Shown one piece after another: positions 1 to 8,489 of a stretch of DNA of 64,000 bases. The notes under the pieces were generated by a model that searched no databases, was not told the DNA's origin, and saw only the letters and a list, made by a program, of their open reading frames with translations. Position 1 is the first letter of the stretch, and each line of letters opens with the position of its first letter. Origin of the DNA: Glycocaulis profundi. GTDB taxonomy: Bacteria; Pseudomonadota; Alphaproteobacteria; Caulobacterales; Maricaulaceae. Made by a program: the position numbers and the translations under genes. The DNA lies in the NCBI GenBank assembly GCA_007050995.1, contig VJOU01000003.1, forward strand, positions 124,001 through 188,000. The letters run 5' to 3'.

Positions 1-1673
1 GCGAGGCGGCCTCGCGCATGCCCGCGGGCGACCTGGTGCTGGAGATCGACCTGCGCGCCCCGCGGCTGGACCAGCGCGGACGCAGCCCCTTCGCCTTCGC
101 CGACCCGCTCTCGCTGACCGACATCGTGGCCACCCTGGAGCGCGCCTCGCGCGACGACCGGGTCAAGGGCCTGCTGGTGCGCGCCAACGAGTTCGGCATG
201 GCGCCGGGCCAGGCCGAGGAGATGCGCGCCGCCTTCGCCCGCTTCTCCGAATCGGGCCGGTTCGTCATCGCCCACGCCCAGGGCTTCGAGGGCACGGGAA
301 TCACCAACTATTTCGCCGTCTCCGGCGCCGACGAGATCTGGCTGCAGGACACCGCCACCTTCTCGGCCACGGGCCTGGCCACCGAGACCCTGTTCCTGGG
401 CGGCCTGTTCGAGCAGTTCGACGCGGTCCCTGAATTCCTGCAGTTCTACGAGTACAAGAACGCGGCCAACACCTACACCGAGCGCGACTTCACCGAGGCG
501 CACCGCGAGGCCACCCTCTCCTACCTGACCTCCATCTTCGACACCGCCATCGCCGCCTCCGCCGAGAGCCGGGGCATGCAGGCCGCGCAGATGGAGAGCC
601 TGATCACGTCCGGCCCCTACAACGCCGAGGCCGCCCTGGTGGCGGGCCTGGTGGACATGCTGGGCCAACCCGCCGCCGCGCGCATGGCCGCGCTGGAGCG
701 CGCAGGCGACGGCTCCGGACTGGTGGAGATCGAGCAGTATCACCGTCAGCAGACCCAGGGCCCCGCCCGGCGCACGAACGACCCGGTCATCGCCATCGTC
801 GGCGGACAGGGGCCCATCGTGACCGGTTCGGGCGATGCGGGCTTCGGCGGCGGCGAAATGATCGGCGGCGACTTTCTGGCCGACGCCATCGACGAGGCCG
901 CGGACTCCGATTCGGTGCGCGCCATCGTCATGCGGATCGACAGCCCCGGCGGCTCGGCCATCGCCTCCGACCAGGTCTGGGACGCGGTGGTCCGCGCCCG
1001 GCAGGCCGGCAAGCCGGTCGTCGTTTCCATGGGCTCGGTCGCCGCTTCGGGCGGCTATTACGTCGCCGCGCCCGCCGACCTGATCGTGGCGAACGCCACC
1101 ACCATCACGGGCTCCATCGGGGTGCTGGCGGGCAAGGTGGTGATTGCGGGCACGCTCGACCGGGTGGGCGTGAACATCGAACCCCTCGCGGTGGGCGGCG
1201 AGTACGTCACCGCCTATTCGGGCCAGCAGACCTGGACCGAGAGCCAGCGCGAGGCTTACACCGCGATGGCCGAAGGCATCTATGCGGACTTCACCGGCAA
1301 GGTCGCCGAAGGCCGCCAGCTTCCCCTCGATCAGGTTCAGGAGGTCGCCCGCGGGCGGGTCTGGACCGGCGCTCAGGCGCTCGAACTGGGACTGGTGGAC
1401 AGGATCGGCGGCCTGCACGAGGCCATCGACGCGGCCCGCGAGCTGGCCGGCATCGAAACCGATCAGGCCGTGAGCCTGCGGACCTTCCCGCGTCAGCCCA
1501 CCCCGCTGGAAGCCTTCCAGCGCCTGTTCGGCATCTCGGCGGAAGGGGCTCAGGCCGCCGCCCGTCTGGGCGTGCTGATGGACCTGCCCGAAATCGCCGC
1601 CGCCATCGAGGCGCGCCAGGAGGCCTCCCGGCCGGGCGTCCGCCTGCAGGCGGTCGACCCCCTGCCCCGGTAA
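1..1673 (+). CDS. sppA: Signal peptide peptidase SppA, 67K type (5' end cut by window)
   Basis: Membrane-bound serine protease of family S49 that degrades cleaved signal peptides. The frame is already open at base 3, upstream of the first in-frame ATG (18), so the N-terminal membrane anchor lies outside the window. Two S49 repeats are visible. The N-terminal half carries the Y-K-N-A motif whose Lys (bases 456-458) matches the general base of the long-form enzymes. The C-terminal half carries A-A-S-G-G-Y with the nucleophile Ser at bases 1047-1049. About 556 residues are present of the roughly 600 expected. The gene ends at TAA just before a strong hairpin terminator. The family call is secure; the true start cannot be seen. 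Confidence 0.93.
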   Translation, partial: EAASRMPAGDLVLEIDLRAPRLDQRGRSPFAFADPLSLTDIVATLERASRDDRVKGLLVRANEFGMAPGQAEEMRAAFARFSESGRFVIAHAQGFEGTGITNYFAVSGADEIWLQDTATFSATGLATETLFLGGLFEQFDAVPEFLQFYEYKNAANTYTERDFTEAHREATLSYLTSIFDTAIAASAESRGMQAAQMESLITSGPYNAEAALVAGLVDMLGQPAAARMAALERAGDGSGLVEIEQYHRQQTQGPARRTNDPVIAIVGGQGPIVTGSGDAGFGGGEMIGGDFLADAIDEAADSDSVRAIVMRIDSPGGSAIASDQVWDAVVRARQAGKPVVVSMGSVAASGGYYVAAPADLIVANATTITGSIGVLAGKVVIAGTLDRVGVNIEPLAVGGEYVTAYSGQQTWTESQREAYTAMAEGIYADFTGKVAEGRQLPLDQVQEVARGRVWTGAQALELGLVDRIGGLHEAIDAARELAGIETDQAVSLRTFPRQPTPLEAFQRLFGISAEGAQAAARLGVLMDLPEIAAAIEARQEASRPGVRLQAVDPLPR

Positions 1674-1693
1674 ACGGAGCCGGAACTGAACTG

Positions 1694-1727
1694 AAAAGGC
1701 CCGCCGGATCACCCGGCGGGCCTTTTT
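1694..1727. terminator. Bidirectional rho-independent terminator
   Basis: A GGCCCGCCGG/CCGGCGGGCC stem with a short loop, flanked by AAAA on the left and TTTTT on the right. It sits between the convergent sppA and DUF3667 genes and can end transcription from both sides. Confidence 0.9.
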
Positions 1728-1733
1728 CATGGT

Positions 1734-2825
1734 TCAGATCGACATCGCCCCGAGCGCGAAGGCGATGCCCAGCCCGATCGACAGCATAATGAAATAGAGG
1801 AAGTCGAGGGTCAGGGTGCGGACCACCGAGCTGAACCGCCCGCGCCCGTAGGTCACCCGGTGGATGCGGTACAGATAGGCGTTCGAATAGATCAGCAGCC
1901 CCACGCTGACCCACCACCAGCCCACCACCATCGCCGCCAGCACGCCCAGCGACATGGCGAAGAACAGCGCCGCGTGGAAATGCAGCGACACGATCAGGTG
2001 GTCGAAGAAGAAGAACCGCCGCCGCCACAGATAGGTCATCGCCAGCAGCAGGGCGTAGATCGGCAGCATCACGAACATGAGCCGGGGTATCCAGCGGCGT
2101 GTCTCCGCGGCCAGCCGGTCGCGGTTGTCCACCACCCGCGCCAGCCGGTCGGCGCCCTCGTCCCCGCGGGCCTGCCCCTCGCGGATGGCCTCCATCGCCT
2201 GAGGCGGCAGCACACGCTCCAGCGTGTCGTCCTCCGCCTCGGATCCGGTCTCCGCCCTTCCCTCCTCGCGCGCGCCTCCGAACGCTTCGCGGAAGGACTG
2301 ATCGGCCAGATCAAGCCCCTCCATCGCTTCGCGGTAATCCTGCTCGCTCATGGAGCCGGCTTCATAGGCGCGCTCGACCTGCGCGCGGGCGCTGTCGGTG
2401 TTCGGCGCGCCGGAGACCCGGAAGCCCACTCCCTGCCCCATCGCCAGCGGCAGCAGCACGAAGAAGACAAGAGACGCCAGAACGTAGAGGCGGAAAGGCG
2501 GAATGAAGCGCGCGCGCCTGCCGTCGAGATAGTCGCGCGACACCCGGCCCGGACGGAGCATCAGGGCGGGCACGGTCCGCGCGACCCGGCCGTCCAGCGC
2601 GAACAGGGTCTCCAGACTTTCCCCGATCAGCGCCCAGAAGGGCCGCCGCAGGCTGCGTGCGCTCTGCCCGCAGGACTGGCAGAAATCGCCCGTCAGTGCC
2701 GCGCCGCAGTTCAGGCAGTGGCCGCGCTCGCCCGCAGGCGCGCCTTTTCCGGCCAGCCCCGCCGCCGCGTCCGCGCCGGCGTGCTCGATGGCGGCGTCTG
2801 CCGCCTCTCCCAGTTCGTCGCTCAT
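1734..2825 (-). CDS. DUF3667 family zinc-ribbon membrane protein
   Basis: Protein of 363 residues with an N-terminal C-x2-C ... C-x2-C zinc ribbon (CLNCGAAL and FCQSCGQS, about residues 36-58). A conserved segment follows in which a gene-family R-P-G motif precedes the first membrane span. At least four hydrophobic spans are visible, one near residue 130 and three in the last 120 residues, separated by a charged soluble stretch. This matches DUF3667, whose function is unknown. The ATG at 2825 is preferred because GGGGAGG lies 4-5 bases upstream; a GTG one codon earlier (2828) is possible but too close to it. It is separated from upstream oppA by a terminator, so it is probably transcribed alone. 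Confidence 0.8.
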   Translation of the reverse strand: MSDELGEAADAAIEHAGADAAAGLAGKGAPAGERGHCLNCGAALTGDFCQSCGQSARSLRRPFWALIGESLETLFALDGRVARTVPALMLRPGRVSRDYLDGRRARFIPPFRLYVLASLVFFVLLPLAMGQGVGFRVSGAPNTDSARAQVERAYEAGSMSEQDYREAMEGLDLADQSFREAFGGAREEGRAETGSEAEDDTLERVLPPQAMEAIREGQARGDEGADRLARVVDNRDRLAAETRRWIPRLMFVMLPIYALLLAMTYLWRRRFFFFDHLIVSLHFHAALFFAMSLGVLAAMVVGWWWVSVGLLIYSNAYLYRIHRVTYGRGRFSSVVRTLTLDFLYFIMLSIGLGIAFALGAMSI

Positions 2826-2838
2826 CACCCCTCCCCTG

Positions 2839-2866
2839 AAAACGCCCCGGCGCGGGGCCGGGGCGT
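2839..2866 (-). terminator. Rho-independent terminator of oppA
   Basis: On the minus strand an ACGCCCCGGC/GCCGGGGCGT stem with a 5-base loop is followed directly by TTTT. It lies between the oppA stop (2875) and the DUF3667 start. Confidence 0.8.
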
Positions 2867-2874
2867 GTCAGTCA

Positions 2875-4539
2875 TCAGGCGTCTTCAGGTTCGGGCGCGT
2901 CCGCGGTCCCGCCGTCTTCGGGCGCGGGACGCTCAACATCGGCCAGGCAGAGATAGCGCGTGCGGTTGATCTTGAGCTGGTTGTGCTCCCACCCGGTCAC
3001 GTTCGGGTTCACCAGCGAGCGGTTCACCAGATAATAGCCGGGGATGTAGGGCATCTCGTCGAGCAGAAGCTGTTCGGCCTCGCTCAGGAGGCGCCCGCGT
3101 TCACCTGCGTCCGCTTCCAGATTGGCCTCGGCCACCAGACGGTCGAATTCTTCATTCGACCAGCGCGCATAGTTCATGGGGATGGACTGGGTCTCGCCCA
3201 GGAAGAGGAAGTTGTAGGCGTCGTTGTAGTCGGCGATCCAGCCGCCGTCCGCGGCGGTGAAGTCGCCCGCGCGCAGATTGTCGTAGTGGATCTGGGTGTC
3301 GCGCTGGGACACCGAGACCTGCACCCATGGCGCGATCTCCTGCCAGTCCTGCTGGATGACCGGCGCGACGCGGGGATGTTCGGCGGTGGCCCGGTGGACG
3401 TAATCGATCCGCAGCGGATTGGATGGCCCGTACCCGGCCTCCTCCAGCAGTTCGCGGGCGCGCTCTCGTCGGGTCTCGATGGACTCGTCGGCCCATTCGA
3501 GCCGCGCCGTGCCGGGATAATCGGTCACGCCGGGCGGCACGAAGGTGAAGGCGGGCTCTTCGCCCGCGCGCAGAATCTGGCTGGTGATGAACTCGCGGTT
3601 CAGCGCCATGCCGAGCGCCTGGCGCACGCGCACGTCGTCAAACGGCGGCTGGGTGGTGTTCAGCGGGTAATAGGTCAGCCCCAGATAGGGACCGACCTGG
3701 ACGTAATCGGGCACCTCGCGGCGCAGGAAATCCAGATTCTGGCCGTTGAACTCCGGGTTCAGGTGAAGCTCGCCGTTGCGCACCCGGCGCTCGGCGGCGT
3801 TCGCGTCCACGGTGGGGTAGTAGAACACCTCGTCCACGCAGACATTGGCGTTGTCCCAGAAGCGCTCATTGCGCTCGACATGGACGAAATTGTTCGTGCG
3901 CCACTGGACCAGCGTGTAGGCGCCGTTGGTGACCATGTTGCCCGGCTGGATCCAGGCGTCGCCATAGACCTCCACCACGTGACGCGGCACCGGGAAGGAG
4001 GTGTAGTGCGCGAACAGGGTGGGCAGGAAGGGCGCAGGGTGGGCCAGCTCGACCACCAGGGTGCGGTCGTCCTCGGCCCGCACGCCCAGCTCCTCGGGCT
4101 CCATCTCGCCGCGGTTGACCTCGATGGCGTTGCGGATCGGGTAGAGCACCGAGGCGTACTGGGCCAGGGTCTCGGGGTTCATGATCCGGCGGAAGGCGAA
4201 CTCGAAGTCATGGGCGGTGACCGGCTCGCCGTCCGACCAGTACGCCTCGCGCAGGGTGAAGGTCCAGGTCAGACCGTCCTCGCTGGTCTCCCAGCTTTCC
4301 GCCATGCCCGGAACCGTCTCGCCGTCGGCCGCCTCGGTGAACAGGCCGATGAACATGTCACCGATGATGTTGTTCTCCCACACCCCGTTCGCGCGGTGCG
4401 GATCCAGCGACAGCGGCTCGGCCAGATTGCCGCGGTGCAGCACCACAGCGTCGTCGTCGCGCGGAGCGCCGCAGGCGGTCAGCGCGAGGGCGCTGGCCCC
4501 GCATGCGAAAATCCCAGCCAAGCGCACAGCGTTCGTCAT
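2875..4539 (-). CDS. oppA: Oligopeptide ABC transporter substrate-binding lipoprotein (OppA-like)
   Basis: Periplasmic solute receptor of the SBP_bac_5 family, 554 residues, expected to hand peptides to the OppB/OppC permeases. A lipoprotein signal peptide ends in the lipobox L-T-A-C near residue 22. The family pattern follows, with an early 'L.EPLSLDPH' segment, W-x-W-T-F-T-L-R, and a P-G-x-x-x-Y-P segment late in the protein. Start 4539 is chosen because GGGGAG lies 8 bases upstream and the signal peptide begins there; an upstream in-frame start would add 40 non-signal residues. It is on the same strand as oppCB (5341-7178) but separated from them by a gene on the opposite strand, so it likely has its own promoter in 4540-4710. 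The acidic, proline-rich C-terminal tail is unusual. Confidence 0.88.
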   Translation of the reverse strand: MTNAVRLAGIFACGASALALTACGAPRDDDAVVLHRGNLAEPLSLDPHRANGVWENNIIGDMFIGLFTEAADGETVPGMAESWETSEDGLTWTFTLREAYWSDGEPVTAHDFEFAFRRIMNPETLAQYASVLYPIRNAIEVNRGEMEPEELGVRAEDDRTLVVELAHPAPFLPTLFAHYTSFPVPRHVVEVYGDAWIQPGNMVTNGAYTLVQWRTNNFVHVERNERFWDNANVCVDEVFYYPTVDANAAERRVRNGELHLNPEFNGQNLDFLRREVPDYVQVGPYLGLTYYPLNTTQPPFDDVRVRQALGMALNREFITSQILRAGEEPAFTFVPPGVTDYPGTARLEWADESIETRRERARELLEEAGYGPSNPLRIDYVHRATAEHPRVAPVIQQDWQEIAPWVQVSVSQRDTQIHYDNLRAGDFTAADGGWIADYNDAYNFLFLGETQSIPMNYARWSNEEFDRLVAEANLEADAGERGRLLSEAEQLLLDEMPYIPGYYLVNRSLVNPNVTGWEHNQLKINRTRYLCLADVERPAPEDGGTADAPEPEDA

Positions 4540-4710
4540 TCTCGTTCTCCCCGTTGATTGGAGGTGTTTTTCCGACGCCCGGACGCTCAGCGCAAGGGGC
4601 TGGTGTCTCTCCAGTCCGGTGTCACGGGCCCATGCCGGTCCGCCCGACCGCATCGACATGACCTTTCTTCTACCCGATAATCCGTGCTTTCAAAGGGAAA
4701 ACCAAACGCC

Positions 4711-5322
4711 ATGCCCCAGTCTGCGCTCCCCGTTTTCGCCGCCTTCGTCCTCGCCGCCGTGGGCGGCGCCGCCTCGGCCCAGACCCAGCCCCCGGCCGTG
4801 AGCGAGCTGATGGCGTGCCGGACGGTGGCCGACGCCAACGAGCGGGCGCGCTGTTTCGACGAGCGCGCGGCGGCGCTCGACCAGGCCCTGCAGGACGGAG
4901 CTCTCGTGGTGGTCGACGCCGCCGCCATCGCGGAGGCCGAACAGCGCAGCTTCGGCCTGCCGACCTTCAGCGCCTCCGCCATGCTGCCCTCGCTGAGCGT
5001 TCTGGGCTCAGGCGCGGCGGCGGCCACCGCAGCCGAGCTGGCCGAAGAGTCCGGTCCCGGCGTCGAGGTCTCCCGGCGCGCGGACGGCGAGGTGCAGGCG
5101 CTGACCGGCCTGCCGGTGACCCACGCCTATCATGCGCAGGACGGCAAGCTGATCGTGGTCCTGGAGAACGGACAGACCTGGCGGCAGACCGACACCCGCC
5201 GGATGCCGCTGCCCCGGCAGGGCGACATCATCACCGCCGAAATCCAGCGAGCCTCGATGGGCTCGTTCATGCTGCGGCTGAGCCATCACCATTACGCGAT
5301 GCGCGCGCGCCGGGACAGCTAG
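4711..5322 (+). CDS. Hypothetical secreted protein with a Cys-containing N-terminal motif
   Basis: Protein of 203 residues with a clear signal peptide (hydrophobic core, cleavage after A-S-A near residue 23). The start of the mature part has the pattern C-x4-D-x2-E-R-x-R-C-F-D, which is common in small periplasmic alphaproteobacterial proteins and resembles the N-terminal motif of VasI-like proteins. The C-terminal half has alternating beta-type segments ('GQTWRQTD', 'SMGSFMLRL') suggesting a small beta-rich domain. The ATG at 4711 is chosen because the signal peptide starts there; a GTG at 4684 is possible. It sits between oppA and oppC on the opposite strand. No function can be assigned. 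Confidence 0.7.
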   Translation: MPQSALPVFAAFVLAAVGGAASAQTQPPAVSELMACRTVADANERARCFDERAAALDQALQDGALVVVDAAAIAEAEQRSFGLPTFSASAMLPSLSVLGSGAAAATAAELAEESGPGVEVSRRADGEVQALTGLPVTHAYHAQDGKLIVVLENGQTWRQTDTRRMPLPRQGDIITAEIQRASMGSFMLRLSHHHYAMRARRDS

Positions 5323-5340
5323 CGCCCGCCCCGCGCGGCG

Positions 5341-6246
5341 TCAGCGGTCCTTGGGGTCGATGGCGTCGCGCAGGCCGTCGCCGATGAAGTTGAAGCAGAA
5401 CAGCGTCAGCATCATCGTCGCGGCGGGGAAGATCAGCGTCCAGGGCGCGATCTCCATGTCCCGCGCGCCGTTGGCGATCAGATTGCCCAGCGAGGTCAGC
5501 GGCTCCTGCACGCCCAGCCCCAGGAAGCTCAGGAAGCTTTCCGCCAGGATCACCACCGGGATGGTCAGGGTGACGTAGACCACCACAGGGCCCAGCACGT
5601 TGGGGATGATATGCCGGCGGATGATCGAGAAGCGGCTCACGCCCGCGGCCTGGGCGGCCTCGACGAACTCCATGTTCTTCAGCGCGATGGTCTGGCCGCG
5701 CACGATGCGCGCCATGGTCAGCCACTCGACCGCGCCGATGGCGACGAAGATCAGGATGATGTTCCGCCCGAACACCACCATCAGGATGATCACGAAGAAG
5801 ATGAAGGGCAGCGAGTAGAGCACGTCCACGACGCGCATCATGATCTGGTCGACCCGCCCGCCGATGAAACCCGCGGTCGCGCCCCAGATCACGCCGATCA
5901 CCAGCGACACCGCCGTGGCGACCACGCCGACCATCAGCGACATCCTGAGGCCCACCATGGTGCGCGCGAACAGGTCGCGGCCCTGGGCGTCGGTGCCGAA
6001 TATGTGCAGATCGGCGAAGGTGGGGGCGAGCTGGACCTTGTCGCGGAAGATGAAGCTGGGGTCGTGGACCCAGACCAGCGGCCCGATGAAGGCGATCACG
6101 GTGAGCACGGCTAGCACGGTCAGACCGGCCACCGCCGCCTTGTTGCGGGCCAGGCGCACGCGCGCGTCGTCCCACAGCGAGCGGCCCTTGATGACGCTGT
6201 CTTCCATCAGCGCCGCCTTTTCCGAAGGTGTCGAGGTCATCACCAT
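5341..6246 (-). CDS. oppC: Oligopeptide ABC transporter permease (OppC-like)
   Basis: Inner-membrane permease of 301 residues with the OppC-type architecture: a cytoplasmic N-terminus, a first span near residues 40-60, a periplasmic domain with 'HIFGTDAQGRD' (the typical G-T-D-x-x-G-R-D motif), then the BPD_transp_1 core. The E-A-A ATPase-coupling loop is seen as 'EAAQAAGVSRFSIIRRHIIPN'-like sequence near residues 190-210. Its start overlaps the oppB stop by one base (TGATG), so the two permeases are translationally coupled. An internal ATG two codons later is an alternative start. No OppD/OppF ATPase genes follow; the gene after it is on the other strand. Confidence 0.9.
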   Translation of the reverse strand: MVMTSTPSEKAALMEDSVIKGRSLWDDARVRLARNKAAVAGLTVLAVLTVIAFIGPLVWVHDPSFIFRDKVQLAPTFADLHIFGTDAQGRDLFARTMVGLRMSLMVGVVATAVSLVIGVIWGATAGFIGGRVDQIMMRVVDVLYSLPFIFFVIILMVVFGRNIILIFVAIGAVEWLTMARIVRGQTIALKNMEFVEAAQAAGVSRFSIIRRHIIPNVLGPVVVYVTLTIPVVILAESFLSFLGLGVQEPLTSLGNLIANGARDMEIAPWTLIFPAATMMLTLFCFNFIGDGLRDAIDPKDR

Positions 6247-7178
6247 CAGTCGTATTTCACCTTCGGATTGAGCGCCGCGTAGAGCAGGTCCGCGATCAGG
6301 TTAAGCACGATGATCAGCGAGGCGTACAGGATCACCACGCCCATCACGACGGTGTAGTCGCGCTGCAGCGCCGCCTGGACGAACTGGCGGCCGATGCCGG
6401 GCAGCTGGAAGACCTGCTCGATGACGATGGAGCCGGTCAGCAGCGCCGCGGAGGCCGGGCCCAGATAGCTCACCAGCGGCAGGATGGCGCTGCGCAGGGC
6501 GTGGCGGAACAGCACCGCGCCCGAGGACAGGCCCTTGGCGCGGGCGGTGCGGATGTAGTTGGAGCGGATCACCTCGATCATCGAGGCGCGCATCAGCCGC
6601 GAGATGATCGCGATCTGGGGCAGCGCCAGCGTGATGACGGGCAGGATCAGGCGCTCGGGCGTCATGCCGTATCGCGGGTCGAGCCCGCCCGTGGGCAGCC
6701 AGCCCAGATACAGTCCCACCACCAGCGCCAGGATCGGTCCCATCACGAAGGGCGGGATCACGATCCCCACCGTGGACAGGCCCACCACGCCGTAATCGGC
6801 GGGCGTGTTCTGGCGCAGCGCCGCGATGGCGCCCAGGAAGCCGCCCACGATCAGGGCCAGGGTGATCGACAGCGCGCCGATGGTGGCCGAGACGGGGAAG
6901 CCCTCGGCGATGATGTCGGCGACAGTCTTGTCTCGGAAGCGCAGGGACGGGCCGAGGTCGAACTGCACGATCCCGGCCATGTAGTCGACATACTGCTTCC
7001 ACAGCGGCTGATCCATGCCGTAGGCGGCCATGATGTTGGTGCGGATCTCCGCGGGCATGGGCCGTTCGAGATCGAACGGACCGCCCGGGGCGATGCGCAT
7101 CATGAAGAAGGCGACCGTGATGATGATCAGGATGGTGGGGATCGCCACCAGGATGCGTCGCGCGACGAAGCCGGTCAT
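6246..7178 (-). CDS. oppB: Oligopeptide ABC transporter permease (OppB-like)
   Basis: Inner-membrane permease of 310 residues. It begins with the typical OppB start 'MTGFVARRILVAIPTI' and a first membrane span, then a periplasmic region, then the transport core with 'RTARAKGLSSGAVLFRHALR', the ATPase-coupling loop of this family. The start at 7178 is chosen because the family begins exactly there and a GAAGG motif precedes it; an upstream ATG (7241) would add 21 residues of non-family sequence. It forms the first gene of a two-gene oppBC unit with a one-base overlap to oppC. Confidence 0.9.
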   Translation of the reverse strand: MTGFVARRILVAIPTILIIITVAFFMMRIAPGGPFDLERPMPAEIRTNIMAAYGMDQPLWKQYVDYMAGIVQFDLGPSLRFRDKTVADIIAEGFPVSATIGALSITLALIVGGFLGAIAALRQNTPADYGVVGLSTVGIVIPPFVMGPILALVVGLYLGWLPTGGLDPRYGMTPERLILPVITLALPQIAIISRLMRASMIEVIRSNYIRTARAKGLSSGAVLFRHALRSAILPLVSYLGPASAALLTGSIVIEQVFQLPGIGRQFVQAALQRDYTVVMGVVILYASLIIVLNLIADLLYAALNPKVKYD

Positions 7179-7274
7179 GTATGCCTTCGGAGACGTTGAG
7201 GAAGCGGCGGGAGTGTTGGCCCGCGGGACAGGGGCGATCAAGGCGGGGGCGCAGTCCGGCGCCGGATCGTTATA

Positions 7275-7454
7275 TTATTGCACTTGTTCCTGCGCAGGCG
7301 GAAGGGGCAGCGCGATGCGCGCGCCGGTCTCGGGCGGCGCGGGCTCGGCCATGGCCCCTCCCAGCTTGACGAAAACCACCAGCGCCAGCGTCAGCGCCGC
7401 CAGCCGCATCCGGCGCGAGACGCCCAGCGCCAGCCCGCTCATCGCTATTCTCAT
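7275..7454 (-). CDS. Small hypothetical exported or membrane peptide (59 aa)
   Basis: A short frame of 59 residues with a basic N-terminus, one hydrophobic segment (residues about 17-34) and a proline-rich tail. GGAAGGGG lies about 8 bases upstream of the ATG at 7454, which supports real translation. It lies about 100 bases upstream of oppB on the same strand. No family is recognised. A longer open frame reading through it from the other side of the ATP-grasp gene is taken as a shadow. Confidence 0.45.
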   Translation of the reverse strand: MRIAMSGLALGVSRRMRLAALTLALVVFVKLGGAMAEPAPPETGARIALPLPPAQEQVQ

Positions 7455-7577
7455 GTCTCGACCCCTTCCAACCGCTGCCGGGACGCATGGGCGGGGTCTG
7501 TGCAAGCCCGGCGCCGCCGCGATTGAAGCGGACGCCCAGCGGGATAGACTGACCGCCCCCGCGGATGGGAGGAGCGA

Positions 7578-8489
7578 ATGGCCGCGACCGCCTGGTGGAA
7601 TGATTTTCAGTATTCGGGCGGGGCCATGCGCGTGAAGGCGACCGGCGCGCGCGTTCCTGTCGAGCCGGTGCTGGCGGCCTCCTGCCTGCGCTGGCTGGCC
7701 TTCCACCTCGCCGTCGAAGCCGAGCGGCGCGTGGTGGATGCGGACGGCCCCGCGGTGTGGTTCGCGCCCCAGCGGCCCCGGCCCTGGTATCTGGTCTGGC
7801 CGGTGATGGCGCTGGCGGGGCTGAGATTCGCGCGGCGGCCTGAAGAGGCCGACCTCGCCTTCCATTTCCAGGACGCTACGCTGTGCGATCCGGTGGCTCT
7901 GCCCGCCATCAACGGCGCCTGCCTGGACATCTCCAAGAGCCGGGTGGCGGCGGTGTTCGAGCAGGTCTCGGGCCGGGCGCTGGCGCTCGATCCCGAGACC
8001 GCCGCGGCGCCGTTCGTGGAGAAGGGCGAGACCAACGCCGCCCATGACGGCGCGATCCGTTTCGCCCCCTGCCCGCCCGCGCCGGGCCGGGTCTATCAGC
8101 GCCTGATCGACACCGCCCAGCCCGACGGGATGGTCGAGGACTGGCGCTGCTGCATGGTGGACGGACGGATCGGCGCGGTGCTGCTCAAGCGGCGGCCCGC
8201 CGGGTCGCGCTTCTCCAACGCCAACCACGCGATACGCATCGTGGACACGCCGGACGCCTTCAGCGCGGAGGAAGCCGCGATGATCGAGCGTTTCGCGGGC
8301 GCGATGGGTCTGGAATGGGGCGGGATCGACGTGCTGCGCGAGCGCGCCACCGGGCTGATCTGGGTCGTGGACGCCAACCGCACCGATCTGGGACCGCCCG
8401 CCGCCCTGAGCCTGAAAGCGAAGCTGGCTCTCGCCCGGACCCTCGCCGCGCCGATGCGGACATGGGCCGAGGGGCTGGCCGCGCGATGA
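7578..8489 (+). CDS. ATP-grasp-like hypothetical protein
   Basis: Protein of 303 residues with no signal peptide. The C-terminal half has features of an ATP-grasp fold: 'WGGIDVLRE' followed by 'IWVVDANRTDLGPP', resembling the metal/ATP-binding D...N strand pair of that superfamily, and a preceding basic stretch ('LLKRRPAG') that could contact nucleotide. This assignment is inference. GGGAGGAG three bases before the ATG supports the start at 7578. It overlaps the following MBL-fold gene by 4 bases (ATGA), so the two are co-translated and may act in one pathway. The substrate is unknown. Confidence 0.65.
   Translation: MAATAWWNDFQYSGGAMRVKATGARVPVEPVLAASCLRWLAFHLAVEAERRVVDADGPAVWFAPQRPRPWYLVWPVMALAGLRFARRPEEADLAFHFQDATLCDPVALPAINGACLDISKSRVAAVFEQVSGRALALDPETAAAPFVEKGETNAAHDGAIRFAPCPPAPGRVYQRLIDTAQPDGMVEDWRCCMVDGRIGAVLLKRRPAGSRFSNANHAIRIVDTPDAFSAEEAAMIERFAGAMGLEWGGIDVLRERATGLIWVVDANRTDLGPPAALSLKAKLALARTLAAPMRTWAEGLAAR

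Noticed and set aside
2788-4557. Long open frame antisense to oppA
   Set aside because: Shadow of a clear SBP_bac_5 gene.
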